In this document: positions 21,275 to 32,660 of the stretch, piece after piece
Layout of the letters: every line of letters starts with the position of its first letter
Numbering within the stretch: the first letter of the stretch is position 1
Assembly: GCF_021155775.2 (NCBI RefSeq)
Contig: NC_060232.1
Span: forward strand, 17,491,922 to 17,555,921
DNA from: Neodiprion pinetum
Lineage: Eukaryota > Arthropoda > Insecta > Hymenoptera > Diprionidae
Reading direction: 5' to 3'
DNA: 64,000 nucleotides
Notes under the pieces: generated by a model
What the model was told of the DNA's origin: nothing
Databases searched by the model: none
Seen by the model: only the letters and a program-made list of their open reading frames with translations
Position numbers and translations under genes: made by a program

Positions 21275-21298
21275 GGGGGGGGGGGGGGGGGGGGGGGG
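21275..21298. repeat. Poly-G run (24 G)
   Basis: Uninterrupted run of 24 G after gcgcgc. Together with nearby G runs (21126-21133, 21160-21167) it marks a strongly G-rich plus strand, capable in principle of forming G-quadruplexes. Run length is likely to be unreliable in assemblies. Confidence 0.9.
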
Positions 21299-21475
21299 AG
21301 TGTGTAGGAAGACGGGGAGTGTGAGGTCGGAAGGGTCGGCATTGCGGAGGGGGGGTGGTGTAGTGTGACGGGGAGTGTGGGGAAGAGAGGGTCGGTAGTG
21401 CGGGGGGGGGAGGTGGTGTAGGGTGATGGGGAGTGTGAGGTAGAAAGGGTTGGTATTGCGAGGGGAGCGGCAGAT
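21299..21475. repeat. G-rich minisatellite, about 60 bp units
   Basis: Roughly three units of a pattern gggagtgtgaggt..gaagggtcggYattgcg..gggggtggtgtagtgtga, diverging from each other. Confidence 0.7.
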
Positions 21476-21547
21476 CGGCTGTAGATTGCAGGCTAACCTG
21501 GTGTCGTCGGCGTGTGTGGGTAACGGTGTGTGTAGCGGTGTGTAACT

Positions 21548-21592
21548 GTGTGTCTCTCTCGTTCTCTCTCTCTCTCTCTCTCTCTCGCTCGT
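21548..21592. repeat. (CT)n microsatellite
   Basis: Run of about 20 CT units with a few interruptions. Confidence 0.9.
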
Positions 21593-21794
21593 CCTCTTGG
21601 CTTCTCGTGGGTTTCTCTTTCGGAGACTTGTTGCTGCTTTGTAGGCCGTGATCGTACTGCTCGCTGGCGCTCGGTTCCGCCGAGCGTCGGTGGGCTTCGG
21701 TTACCTTCGGGTGTTTCCCGACGGGACGGGACTCACCCGTTCGGCTCTTCCCCGCGGGTTTGGGGTTTGTTGTGACTTGCACTCTAGGTGCAAC

Positions 21795-22220
21795 GTCACA
21801 ATTTATTTTATTCATTTTAATCATCTTCCTTATCTTATCCATCTTATTTATTTCATTTATTTCATTCATTTCATTTATTCCATTCATTTCATTTATTTGA
21901 GTCATTTCATTTATTTTATTTATTTCATTCATTCCATTTATTTCATTTATTTCATTCATTTTATTTTTTCCGTTTATTTCATTTGTTCTATTCATTTTAT
22001 TTATTTTATTCATTTCATTTCTTTCATTTTTTTCATTAATTTCATTAATTTCATTTATTTCATTTATTCCATTGATCTCATTTATTTCATTTATTTTATT
22101 TATTTTATTCATTTTATTTCTCTTATTTATTCTATTTATTCTATTCATTCCATTCATTTTATTCATTTTATTTATTTTGTTAACTTTATTCATTTTATCT
22201 ATTTTATTCATTTCATCCAT
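21795..22220. repeat. (ATTTC/ATTTT/ATTCA)n pentanucleotide tract
   Basis: About 430 bp of pentanucleotides such as atttcatttattttattcat. It keeps both strands open and gives long low-complexity ORFs (Asn/Met/Ile/Lys-rich on the minus strand), which are not genes. It ends exactly at ttgcaaaaaatgctacatag, a stretch that also occurs inside the PLE endonuclease at 23297. Confidence 0.9.
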
Positions 22221-22400
22221 TGCAAAAAATGCTACATAGCCTAATCTTTATTTTCATTTTGCATGAATTAATAATTCATTTATTTTCGCATTTGTGTGTG
22301 TGCGTTTGTGTGTGCGTGTATGTGGGCCGAGGGTCGAGGGGGGAGCTAGGGGGGAGCGTGCTATTATGTGGTCCAGAACCGGCCTCCCGGGGGTGAGCGT

Positions 22401-22443
22401 GAGAGATAGAGATAGAGATAGAGATAGAGATAGAGATAGAGAT

Positions 22444-22475
<32 letters not shown>

Positions 22476-22477
22476 GG
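22401..22477. repeat. (GAGATA)n-(GA)n microsatellite
   Basis: About eight GAGATA units followed by a pure GA run. The nearby block gctaggggggagcg..cattat/tgt..gatccagaaccgg occurs twice (22343 and 22503), flanking the microsatellite. Confidence 0.88.
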
Positions 22478-22594
22478 AAGGAGTGCCGCGGGCGGCGGGG
22501 AAGCTAGGGGGGAGCGCGCCATTGTATGATCCAGAACCGGCGTATATACACTACTCGCGCGATTGAGCTAATATTTGTGAATTTACTATACTTT

Positions 22595-22835
22595 TACTTG
22601 AGTTTGAAGTTCGTGACGGTGTTTGTTGTATGATTAAATTTCCGTTGGATGAAACAGTCAATGATGACAAGATGCAATTTACAGAGAATGATGCTTTTAT
22701 CACGACGTTTCGGCAGGACTCCGCCTGCCAACATCAGGTTTCTTACAAATTTTTGTAAAAACAAAAAAATATAAATATAAATTTTACTATTAAAACTTTC
22801 GATTAAAATCATTATACATAAATGCCATATTACTA
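22595..22835 (-). repeat. Inverted Penelope-like terminal segment
   Basis: Reverse complement, with scattered differences, of 23785-23990. It includes the hairpin block ggcagg..cctgcc followed by gaaacgtc on the minus strand (22704-22737). PLEs are known to carry terminal copies of their 3' end in either orientation. Confidence 0.7.
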
Positions 22836-23560
22836 ACGGATTGGTATCATAAACAAACTTGGTCTGCTAGATATATAAATTTTTACTCACACCATCCGCT
22901 GCAATATAAAAAAAATGTTGCGATCGGTTTACTTGATAGAAGCATTACACTTTCCAATGGGAAGTTTAGAAGAAGAAATCTCAAACTAGTACGGGAAACA
23001 TTGAAGAAAAATGGCTATCCTCACAAATTGATTAGACATTTACAGGAACAAAGAACATATAGACATTAGAATAGTTGTAATGATGGTATTTGTGAAAACA
23101 ACAATGACAAATATCTAGGATCAATTCCCTTTATTGAAGGCCTGTCGCAGAATATAAAAAACATACCGCGTAAAGAAAACATCAATGTGTCATATAAAAT
23201 CACCAACACTCTAAATAATTTATTTACATGTTTGAAATCAAAAACACCGGCGCTTGAACAAACCAATATGATCTATAAGATCAATTGCACAGATTGCAAA
23301 AAATGCTACATAGCCCAATTTTGTCAACATTTAAAAAAAAGGATCGCTAATCATAAATATAATATCACGCATTGGTTGAAGGACACAAGTTCAATTATGA
23401 AAATGTCATAATATTAGACAAAGAGACAAACTGCCACAAAAGAATTGTAAAAGAAATGATACACATATCGATAAATAATACTGTAAACAAAAGAACTAAT
23501 ATTGATAATTTAAGTCACCTCTACGTAGACATTTTATAAATCGCAAAAAACATATGTGTT
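22836..23560 (+). pseudogene. 5'-truncated Penelope-like element (RT end plus GIY-YIG endonuclease)
   Basis: Translation near 22865-23030 gives RYINFYSHHPLQYK followed by VRETLKKNGYPHKLI, typical of the thumb region of PLE reverse transcriptases. Next comes NMIYKINCTDCKKCYIAQF with LKKRIANHK (23265-23360), the PLE-type GIY-YIG endonuclease with its Cys motif. The second box reads YIAQF where YIGQT is usual, and stop codons interrupt the frame (for example after the equivalent of 23066). It is a dead, short fragment lacking most of the RT. Confidence 0.8.
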
Positions 23561-23784
23561 AAAGGTCATACAAACAAAGTGCCAGTACAACAACAACCAT
23601 GTAGACAAATGTATGACATTAGATCATTGTTGTTATAATTAACATTAAGGGGGTTGAAATGACAGACGGATAGTCACTTCCTACTGAAACACCATGTAAG
23701 CAGCAACTGTTAAGCTAAGGAACGTCTAAAAATGTGAGTTTGTAATATTTTATCACCTTATGACAGCCTAATAATAATAATTAA

Positions 23785-23990
23785 TAGTGGCATTTATGTA
23801 TAATAATTTTAATCGAAAGTTTTAATTGTAAAATTTATATTAATATTTTTTGTTTTTATAAAAATTTTTAAGAAACCTGATGATGGCAGGCGGGGTCCTG
23901 CCGAAACGTCGTAATAAAACCATCATTCTCTGTGAATTGCATCTTGTCATCATTGACTCTTTCAACCAACGAAAATTTAATTATACTTTT
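23785..23990 (+). repeat. Penelope-like 3' terminal segment with hammerhead-like core
   Basis: Contains CTGATGA at 23877-23883, a perfect 6 bp stem (ggcagg/cctgcc) and GAAACGTC at 23903-23910. PLE ends are known to hold small hammerhead ribozymes with this order of elements. Stem I is not obvious here, so self-cleavage is doubtful. Confidence 0.55.
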
Positions 23991-24889
23991 ACTGTATGGC
24001 ATTTGGAATCTACTAAGCATGCTGCTAAAATTACCGGACATATGTACAAAAACTTCAATTAGAGTCTGTTAAAATTAAAAATATAATGTGACAAAATAAA
24101 TCCATGTACATCTCTATTAATTTTGCTCTACAATTAGTCTGATTTTGAATTTCTTAAAACTAAATTCTAACATACTGAACGTACTGGATTTGAACAGTTT
24201 CTTAACAGATTTTGAAATTATTAATTTTTCTTTTGAATCGACACAACTTGTGCAGGTATTAATTTTACACGAAATCCCTAACAGTATCAGATGTAAGCAA
24301 TGCCCAAAAAATTACCATGTAAATTTTGCAATTAATAATCAAATTTTAATTTTGTGACAATTACACTGTAAATTGACTGCCACGTTCTAAAAATTGATTT
24401 AATTTGGGTAGTAATTGGGTTGGTAAATTTATTAAAAATTAAATTGCAAGTGGGAATTTTGAAAATATGTTATTCGTAAACTATCATTGACTATATCATT
24501 TGTCATTCCCGTGTGGACCGTCCATTGCATTATAAATCGAATGAAGTTATGATTTTCGATAACGTAGTTTGGAGTACTTTCCGACAACGCAAGTTCAAAA
24601 TGACTATCCGTTATTCGGCAAGCCTTCACTCAATTCCTCTCGAAATTCGATCGCCAGAATCTCCGCAGCGCTTACCATTTCACATCCACTACATGAACAC
24701 ACCAACCCCTTCATGATCTTTCGGCAACATCGTTGCAAGAGCGAAAAAAAGCAAACTCGCTATCAAAAATTTTCTCGAGCCAGGAGGACGGAATGTGTAC
24801 AATGGTAAAAGCTTTGACTAAAAGATGGTCCTGTATAATACAATGAAACAGCTTGACTTTGTAACTTTGTATGCCATGCACTAAGAATG
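23991..24889. other. Intergenic DNA, nothing recognised
   Basis: AT-rich, with only short unsupported ORFs. Confidence 0.6.
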
Positions 24890-27060
24890 ACTAAAAATAA
24901 TCTATTTTCGATCAAATCAATTATTTTGTCCCGATTAATCAGTACAATTGATTACTTCTCGAACTTGATTAATCGACTGACTCGATTATTTTTCCTCACA
25001 ATCGGTTTTTCTTGTTTACTCCCATGAACGACGCAATACAATATTAATTTATATCATTTATTATTATCGTCTTACATATTCAGTACTCATTTCATAAAAT
25101 AAGTGAAAGATAAATGGACAGTTTTTCTTGAAATTGAAAATTATTTTGAATGAAACTGTAAATTATAAAAAAACTTTTCCGCTATTAAGACTACATACAT
25201 ATTTAAATGTACGAAATTTTGGTTTCAAAAGCACCGTTTCAAAAAAATACCAAATATTCGATCAATCGATTCATTTTTACCGAATCAATCGAGGTATCTT
25301 CGATGACGTTTTTGGACTCGTTTAATCGATGCATCCACTATTTTTAGCCGAGTGGTCATCGCTACTATGCACGGCTCAATAACCTTTCTCTTAATCTGAC
25401 GATTCCCTCCCACTCTTCTCACTGCGAGTAACGGCAGTCAGTGTCTGGTTGCCTTGTCAACAACAGCTCCAAGTGGAATATTGTACAGATTCTTGAGTCG
25501 CGGAAAAATTTCTTACCATCGAAATCCGGTTTTAATTAGATGCATGGTTAGTACTTTGCCCTTGAAATTTCGAAAACGTCGACTTCCTTATGCGAATGGT
25601 TATAATCGCACTGAGAAATGAAGAAATGGTCTGTCATCAGGTGAATATAAGAAGTTCACGTTCTTATGGGTGTCTACAATGTGTACAGTGTCTACAAGAA
25701 ATCCTGCAGCGCACGCAGCGCCCGACTACCTCAAGTATGCGTCAAAAGCAGGTTGACATCTTCTTCACATTTTTCAAATACGTGTACAATTACTGCTTTA
25801 ATATTGCTTCACTTGAAAAATGTGAAAAAGATATCAGCCTGCTTTTGACGCATATTTGAGGTAGTCGGGCGCTGCGTGTGCTGCAGGATTTCTTTTACCA
25901 CATGTGTAGCTTGGAACTTGAAACCTAATCAATTTCTCAATTGTTTCGTATTTTTCTGAAACGGTGCGCGTGAAAACAAAATTTCGTAAATTTCAGTATA
26001 TAGTCTTAATAGCGGAAAAGTTTTTTCACGATTTATAGTTTCATTTAAATATTTTTTTAATGGCAGGTGAAAGTATTCATTTATCTTCCACTCATCATAT
26101 CAAATAGGTACTTTGTCGGTAAGGCAATGATAATAATTAATACTTTAATCACACAAATTCGACGGGAGTATGGAAGGACGTGACATCTCAAATTGTGCTA
26201 AAAGAACGTTGACATCTCAGATTGTGCCGGAAGAAGGTGAAATCTCATTGTCAGATTGTGCCAGAAGAACGTGACATATAAAATTGTGAAAGAAGAACGT
26301 GACATCTTAATCGAGGTCAAATTTTTCATTGATACGGCACTGGAATTTTGGGTGCGTTATACGAAGAATTTTTTTCAAATAGATTTAGTAATTGTTTAAA
26401 TCATTTTATCATTTATTTACCCTTCATAATGAGTTCGATTTTATGTGAAAGTTTCTGACCATTCTGTAAGCCCAATGTAGTGTTCTGTGCAAGTATCATT
26501 CCAATTCCGTAATGTATATAATTTTTGTCTTCATTTCATAAATTTAAAAATTCAATCTAATTAACATATGAAAATTAAAGAATACCCGTTTGTTCGATTT
26601 TATGTGAAATTTTCTGGTTCCACATTATGAAGGCTACATAAATGAGAAAATGATCCAATTATGGAATCTATTGGAACAAAATACTTCGTATAATTCATGC
26701 ACCTGCAATTCCAGTAACGTTTCAATGAAAAATTTGACGTCGTTCGAAATGTGACGTTCTTCTTTAAAAATTTGAAATTTCACGTTCTTATGGCACAACT
26801 TGAGATGTCAAGTTCTTCTCACACAATCTGAGATGTCACGACCTTCTAGCACAATTTCAAATATCACATTCTTCCATACTGCCGTCGAATTGACACTATA
26901 TCGCGTGAAACATGGAAGTTAAATATAAAAACCGATTACTAGGAAAAATAATGGAGTCGATCGATTAATCAAGGTTGAAAAATAATCGGTTATACTCGAT
27001 TAATAGGTGAAAAAAATTGATTTAAGCGGCTATAGATTATTCTTGAATATTCTTACAATT
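24890..27060. repeat. Imperfect 2.2 kb palindrome
   Basis: Inverted pairs are visible at three depths: 24896-25015 with 26925-27055 (sharing ttgattaatcga and gattatttttcct), 25128-25250 with 25930-26050 (sharing cttttccgctattaagacta), and 25680-25765 with 25835-25920 (sharing gcgcccgactacctcaa). The loop is near 25790. Arms are diverged, and the right arm is lengthened by the MITE at 26156-26891. It is probably an old foldback-type non-autonomous element with no coding capacity. Confidence 0.75.
26156..26891. mobile_element. Foldback-type MITE, about 736 bp
   Basis: The ends are aattcgacgg and its inverse ccgtcgaatt, followed inward by gtatggaag. Inside each end, several copies of gacatctcaaattgtgctag-like sequence alternate with agaacgt, and the two ends are inverted relative to each other. 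The centre is AT-rich. No ORF. A target duplication is not clear. Confidence 0.7.
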
Positions 27061-27915
27061 TCTCTCTGCTTTTGACTAAACTTATACACAATGCTATATA
27101 TATAGATTTCGCATTACATTGTTATTATATTTTATCTTGTAATAGCATCAAAGATTGCGATCCACTCAATTCGTAATGATTATTTACAATTAGGAATGGA
27201 TGGCTATATTCATAATTTGCTGAACTTCGTATCATTTAATTACATTCTTGATAAGTTGTACGGCAATAGATTTTCAAGTTTATATATAGCAGTTAAGATT
27301 GACAATGAGTGACAGGCATGTAAACTATGTAACGAAAAGTTATGCAATGGCATTCGAAAAAGTTTATTAAAATCAGATTGCTGGATTAAAAGTTGCAATT
27401 TTTAAATGTGTCTGGGTCTACGAGCTGCTCCATACCTCCAAATGAATCTAAATTATTTGCAGCCCTAGCATGCAAATAATTAAATCTGAAAATATACAAC
27501 GATCTGGCACCGCATTATTTCCATTGATTTTCTTGAAATTCTGCCAAATATTTTTTGAACCTGTCCATTAAAAGTATAAGAAATTGTTACTAGGAAACAA
27601 TTGGGCAATGAAAATCACCAGAATAACTTGTGCATAAAAGTTGATTGAAATAAGAAGCAACCATTGTGTGTTGTTCCTACAAAAATAGATGTATAGCATC
27701 ATAACTTATTCATGTATTACTTGTAAACATAACTTAATGTCACTACAGAACTTATTGATAGTGACAAAATTTATACGGGATTCGTATTGAATTGAATTCA
27801 AAATTTAGTATTCTTGGTTAATTAAATTATTAATTATAAGCAAAACCAGGTGATAAAATTTATTACCTATATCAAAATTACTGAAATTCACGAATAGAAC
27901 GCTGAAACGTTGCAG
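27061..27915. other. AT-rich DNA upstream of the sulfotransferase exons
   Basis: No exon with a start codon for the downstream gene could be assigned here with confidence. Confidence 0.5.
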
Positions 27916-29722
27916 GCTGACGAGCTTGATAGGAGGACTGGCAGCTATCACTAGCATTGTTACAATTATTTTTCTCATCAAAAAAATCGAAGGAGACTAT
28001 ACAAGAGATGCAGTCAAGCCCCATCAAACAGACAGCCATGAGCTAAGATTGCTTTTGGTAAGATAAGTCAATTCAAAATGTGCAATAACGATATGAAATG
28101 TTCTATTTAACTGAGCTACTGTCGCTTCAGGATGAAGCCAACAGAGATAATAACCGCAGAATTTCTACGGTGGAAGAAACTTGCAAACGTCGCCATTTGG
28201 GTCGGTATCAGGATCGGAACTTCGAATCTTTCTACAAACATCCGCCAGCTCCACAGTATACAGTCTTCTTCATTGACATGTAAGTCTAATTGTAAGATAT
28301 GAGTTTAGAATATACGGTTCACGGACGAATGCTGATTTTATTGGCGGTACAAGTCAGTATGAGACTTGAACGACACTCATCTACGCTCATAATGCGCTGC
28401 TGATACCGATCAAAACTACAAAAAAATCCAGATTTTCACGATTGATTTCTCAAGTGCATAAATCCAGGGTACACAACTTATCTTACTGCCCAGTATACAA
28501 GGCTGGAAGTACCACATGGTTTTACAATTTATGTTTGCTGAATGGAATCCCGGAAGAAGCACTAGCTAACAGCAGTGGACAGATTTCGATAATCGCACGA
28601 AGCGTCCTACCGGAAATGGAATTATCAGAGGCCGTAGAGGTGTGTTAAGTCAACAATTGGTTACACTTCTTTTTATGATGATTTCAGAAGTCAGCATTCG
28701 GGAGATTACATACATTTTTTTCCTCAGGTTTTGGAAAAAAGTCGCAAACTGCTTGTGGTTCGACACCCTTTTGAACGTTTGCTCAGCGCATATCGCGATA
28801 AACTGGAAAATTCTGTGGCGGGCAGGGAACATGGGACTCTTCACTTTTATAAGAAATACGGATCCAAGATTGTCGCAAAATTTCGAGGTGATGGGCGGTT
28901 TTCATTGTCTAATGCATTACGGCGGACCTGTCATGTTTATCTGATGAAATAACATTCATAAAAAACTTATTATACGCATTTTGTGTTATCTGTGCTTCCT
29001 TTCAAATTGGTTTGAGCGAAAATAGTTGAGTGATTTTAATCTATTACATGACAAACCTTGAGCTAGAAATTTTTTTCCTCAAATGAATTTCAAATCATTG
29101 AATATACGTACATCCAATATGATATTTTGAGTACCAGCAAGTGCTTGATCACTACATAAAAATCAGTATAGTATCAGTTCTTCGAAGTTTTATATTAGCA
29201 CACGGTTCTTATTGACCTGATGGCAACTGACAGTACCTGTACAAAATTTGCAATCACAAATTCATTTACATACCGGAATAATGCATGCCGATCGGTATAA
29301 TTTATTATACAATCGTGAACTGCTAATTCAAATGTTTGAGTTGCAAGATTTCAAACATTTATACCAAAATTGAAATACAGCTGAATTCACATAACGTATA
29401 TTCTGAGTGAACACGAAATTCAGTGAGAGAAAAGTAACATTCATTTAATTTGATTTGCCCGTGAATGAGGTTCCTGCAAAACGTTTAGCAATAACATTAT
29501 ATTGAAGAGAAATAAATTTCAGATGAGAGAATTGCACCTCCAAGATCTGATCAGGTAATCAGACCGAAGGACATTCCTCCTCCCGCAGGAATAGAGCCAA
29601 CGTGGAGAGAGTTTGTCCAATATTTAATCCACACGGATTTGGCTAGTTATGGAGATGATCATTGGATGCCTTATTATCTATTTTGTACCCCGTGCTTGAT
29701 CAGGTTTAACATCATCGCAAAG
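27916..29722 (+). CDS. Carbohydrate sulfotransferase (Sulfotransfer_2 family), five exons, incomplete
   Basis: Exons with matching phases and GT/AG borders: 27916-28057, 28131-28279, 28468-28639, 28728-28887 and 29523-29722. The first listed exon encodes a membrane anchor (LIGGLAAITSIVTIIFLI) after a short basic stretch, as in Golgi type II sulfotransferases. Exon 3 gives the 5'-phosphosulfate loop (SYCPVYKAGSTTW), exon 4 the 3'-phosphate loop (VVRHPFERLLSAYRDKLE), and exon 5 WREFVQYLIHTDL followed by YLFCTPCLIRFNIIAK. Family members (HNK1ST/CHST8-14 type) transfer sulfate from PAPS to sugar residues in the Golgi lumen. The start-codon exon upstream and the final exon downstream are not found. 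A PLE relic begins about 40 bases after the last donor site. Confidence 0.82.
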
Positions 29723-30803
29723 GTATTTATGCATCTTGTGCAGGGATTTTTCGGTACCACAGGTTAATCATACGTTAAAACAAAATGTTGACGTTTCGGC
29801 CCTGTGAAGGGGGCCCTCTTCACAACTGCAATTTAATTGCAAACAGTTATTCGTTACAAATCAAGTTAACGAAATAACATCAAGGAGAAGAGTAAGTTTG
29901 TAACAAGTTGTGAAGATACGTACATAAATACAAATGAAAACAAAACTTAAGCTTCGTGAAAGATCATCTTAAATCCAAGAGATTGCCAGGTTCTTCAACT
30001 ATAGCGACATAACATCATTGGTCAAATGTTATCATATCTCTCTACACGTTATTCATGGATATTATTCTGAACACTTACCCTATAAAGGGCTTATGTTAAG
30101 ACCAACAGAACGTGAAATTAAACACGAAGCCACACTGTCACACTAAAAACCGCAAGGACAGTGACGTTGACTTGTAAAAGAGAGTACGACAACACACCTG
30201 CCTAAAAGTCGACCAACTCGACAAACCAAAATCTGTTGTCAATCTCAATCTCACTTTCCACCAACAACTAACATATTTATATATTATTATTTGAATGCCT
30301 CTGAGTTAGATATTCTGTAATGAAATGGATTAAACACTGTTTTTTATTAATCAAGTTGTGGTAAGCATCACTTGAATTATCGGTGTCGAATCGAAGAATC
30401 ACCGTGTTGTCGTCACCAGTAATACGAGTATTTCATATCTCCAATATGATTCTCTTTAGGCTGTTTGTTTTTGTGGGCCCACGAAAATATTCCGTTTATG
30501 TTCATTGGAAACCCTGATTTTTTAGCGGTCTACCAGTTTTGTCCCGTTATCTTATTATTTAAATGATAAAGAAATAAGGTAGTGGCCAATGACCGTTTCG
30601 TGTATTGAGAGTCTGCCAACCTTTATTATGGACGGTCAAAACTATACTGTCTCTGTGCCGCCGAGGTACATTGTTGTGTTAAATGTATGTAGTAATGTGT
30701 ATTATCGTGTATGTATTTACTGCGTACTCGTAGCATATCCAACATTCAATATAACGTTCATTTCAATCCCTACAAAGTATTTTGTACACCAAGTTAAAAT
30801 TTT

Positions 30804-32660
30804 TTATTCGGGTTTTCTGTGTTCCGGTAAAACGAATAACCTTGACAAATGATTGAAATTTCTGCAAACACATATAACATTAAATTTCTGCAAGAGCCGA
30901 ACTATTGCCGGAGACAACCCCTTGACATAGAGGAATCTCAACAGAGATCTAGCAACTGGAACAAAATCACCATTTTCGACTAACATACCGAGTAATTCTT
31001 TTGTTTTGTCCTTCTAATAAGTTAGCCTAGCATCAATGCATTGATTAATCAATCGCGATGGAGCGTCGTTAAATGCTAAAACCTCTTTTATAAAATTAAT
31101 GTTTTTGTCAAGAATTCTATTATTTGCCAATAGGATCCCCCTGTCAACTAAAATATATAGATTAGGTATTTTTTGTTTAAGCGTATGATGGGACTCAAAA
31201 TTCATGTACCTACGAGACCAGGTTCGTTTTTCGTACCAACCGGTACGAAATGATTACACTGCTCAACAGTGGTATTGTTGTCTTTGATATTTGAGTTGCC
31301 TTAGGAAGATTTGTATGTCAACGACCCTAGGAGTAAGCGAATTTTTTCGAAATTGGCTCTAGTTATTTATTTTACCGATATTTTCATATATGACTCGAAA
31401 AGGCAATATTTATGTGAAAAAGTCTATTTTTTTTTTTTTTTTGAGTATCTTAAGTTTATCAAAAAAATACTTTCGATAGTTTTCGTTATACTCACTAATT
31501 TCTTACTGATTACTTTGTTCCGACTAAAGTGAAAAAAGTTTTAAAAAAATATAATTCTTTCTTGTTCCCGCCATAAAAAAGAGGGCACCGCGAGTTTAGT
31601 CAAAAGGGAGGCTATTAGGGTATTCCAGAAATCAAAAATGTTGTTTTTAAAATGTACTTTAAAATTTCGGTAGATTTAAAATGTACATCAAATAGAATAT
31701 CTCAGCCAAATATGCGCTCTTAATATTGATTTTTTCCATTTTCCATTTAAATAACACGTAAAAACGCTTCTTTTATAAACTATCTAAATACAGCTTCTTA
31801 TAGGACATTATGGTCTATAAAAAAGTACTAACATAGAATTTTCCTAACTCCAACTGATTAAGAGAAATTATCCTATAATTATTGAGTCCTCTCGAATACA
31901 ATACTACAATAACATAAAAATTAGAGCAAATCTAATATTATATGTATAATCATAATTATATTCGTAAATTCTACGTTCTCAAACACCAGAATTCACAAAA
32001 AGAATTAGAGAAGCAAAAAAATTTTCTATTCTGTAGAGCTGTATTATCAACCCATTTGTCTCATCAACATGTGCCTTATCACAGATACTTCGACGAAATT
32101 ACTTTTACCTTTCACTTCCATTGCAGAAGTAAATTGTTATCTCGCGTGGAAAATAATGAAATTAGCAAGAAAATTGTTCAATGAACTTTTAGGTACTGTG
32201 AGTAGGATGTCACCCACGTAATTGTGATAAAACATTGGCTGAAAATTAAAAGTACTCAGGGATAATATTTCTAAATCTGACAAGATAGGCGACAATCAGG
32301 ATCTCATGGGCGCACCAAAAGTTTGAGCATAAGTGGAGCAATGAAACTTAAATATCACTGCATCAAAGCATAAACGCAACGTATTGAGAAAATCATCTAA
32401 CGGAATTCTTATGTTATCTCGCAGTTGATCTTAATTATTGATGGTCGCGTTTATTGCGAAATCAGTAGCCACATTTTTAATTAAAGAAACAACGTCAAGA
32501 GAAACAATATTACGTCCATCAGGGATCTCAACTTCAGCAATTTCTTTAACAAACTCGAAACTATCCTTAATGTTTGAGGCTGGTTTAAAGCAATAATATT
32601 TAAAGATGTTATTCAGAAACCTAGCTAACTGATACGTCAAACTATCAATAAAAGAAACAA
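30804..32660 (-). pseudogene. Broken Penelope-like reverse transcriptase
   Basis: Reading on the minus strand: DGRNIVSLDVVSLIKN (near 32500) is the PLE RT motif A; the next part, near 32200-32310, reads a damaged LSPIL block and YVGDIL where YVDD is expected; NNRILDKN and APSRLINQCIDARL (31014-31205) are thumb-region sequence; and RFLYVKGLSPAIVRLLQKFNV (30804-30986) is the downstream segment. The frame is cut by stops, and about 1 kb of unrelated DNA (31206-32190) lies within it. A GIY-YIG domain was not found. Confidence 0.7.
31560..31930. repeat. Possible MITE fragment inside the PLE relic
   Basis: Sequence with tagggtattccagaaatc and atatgcgctcttaatattga resembles, loosely, the end of the MITE at 45251-46142 (tagggtgggcc and atatgagctcttaattttga). 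A matching other end was not found. Confidence 0.3.

Noticed and set aside
21231..22220. 329-codon minus-strand ORF and 198-codon plus-strand ORF
   Set aside because: They are translations of the pentanucleotide and G-rich repeats (Asn/Met/Ile/Lys or Phe/Ile/His runs) with no protein-like complexity.
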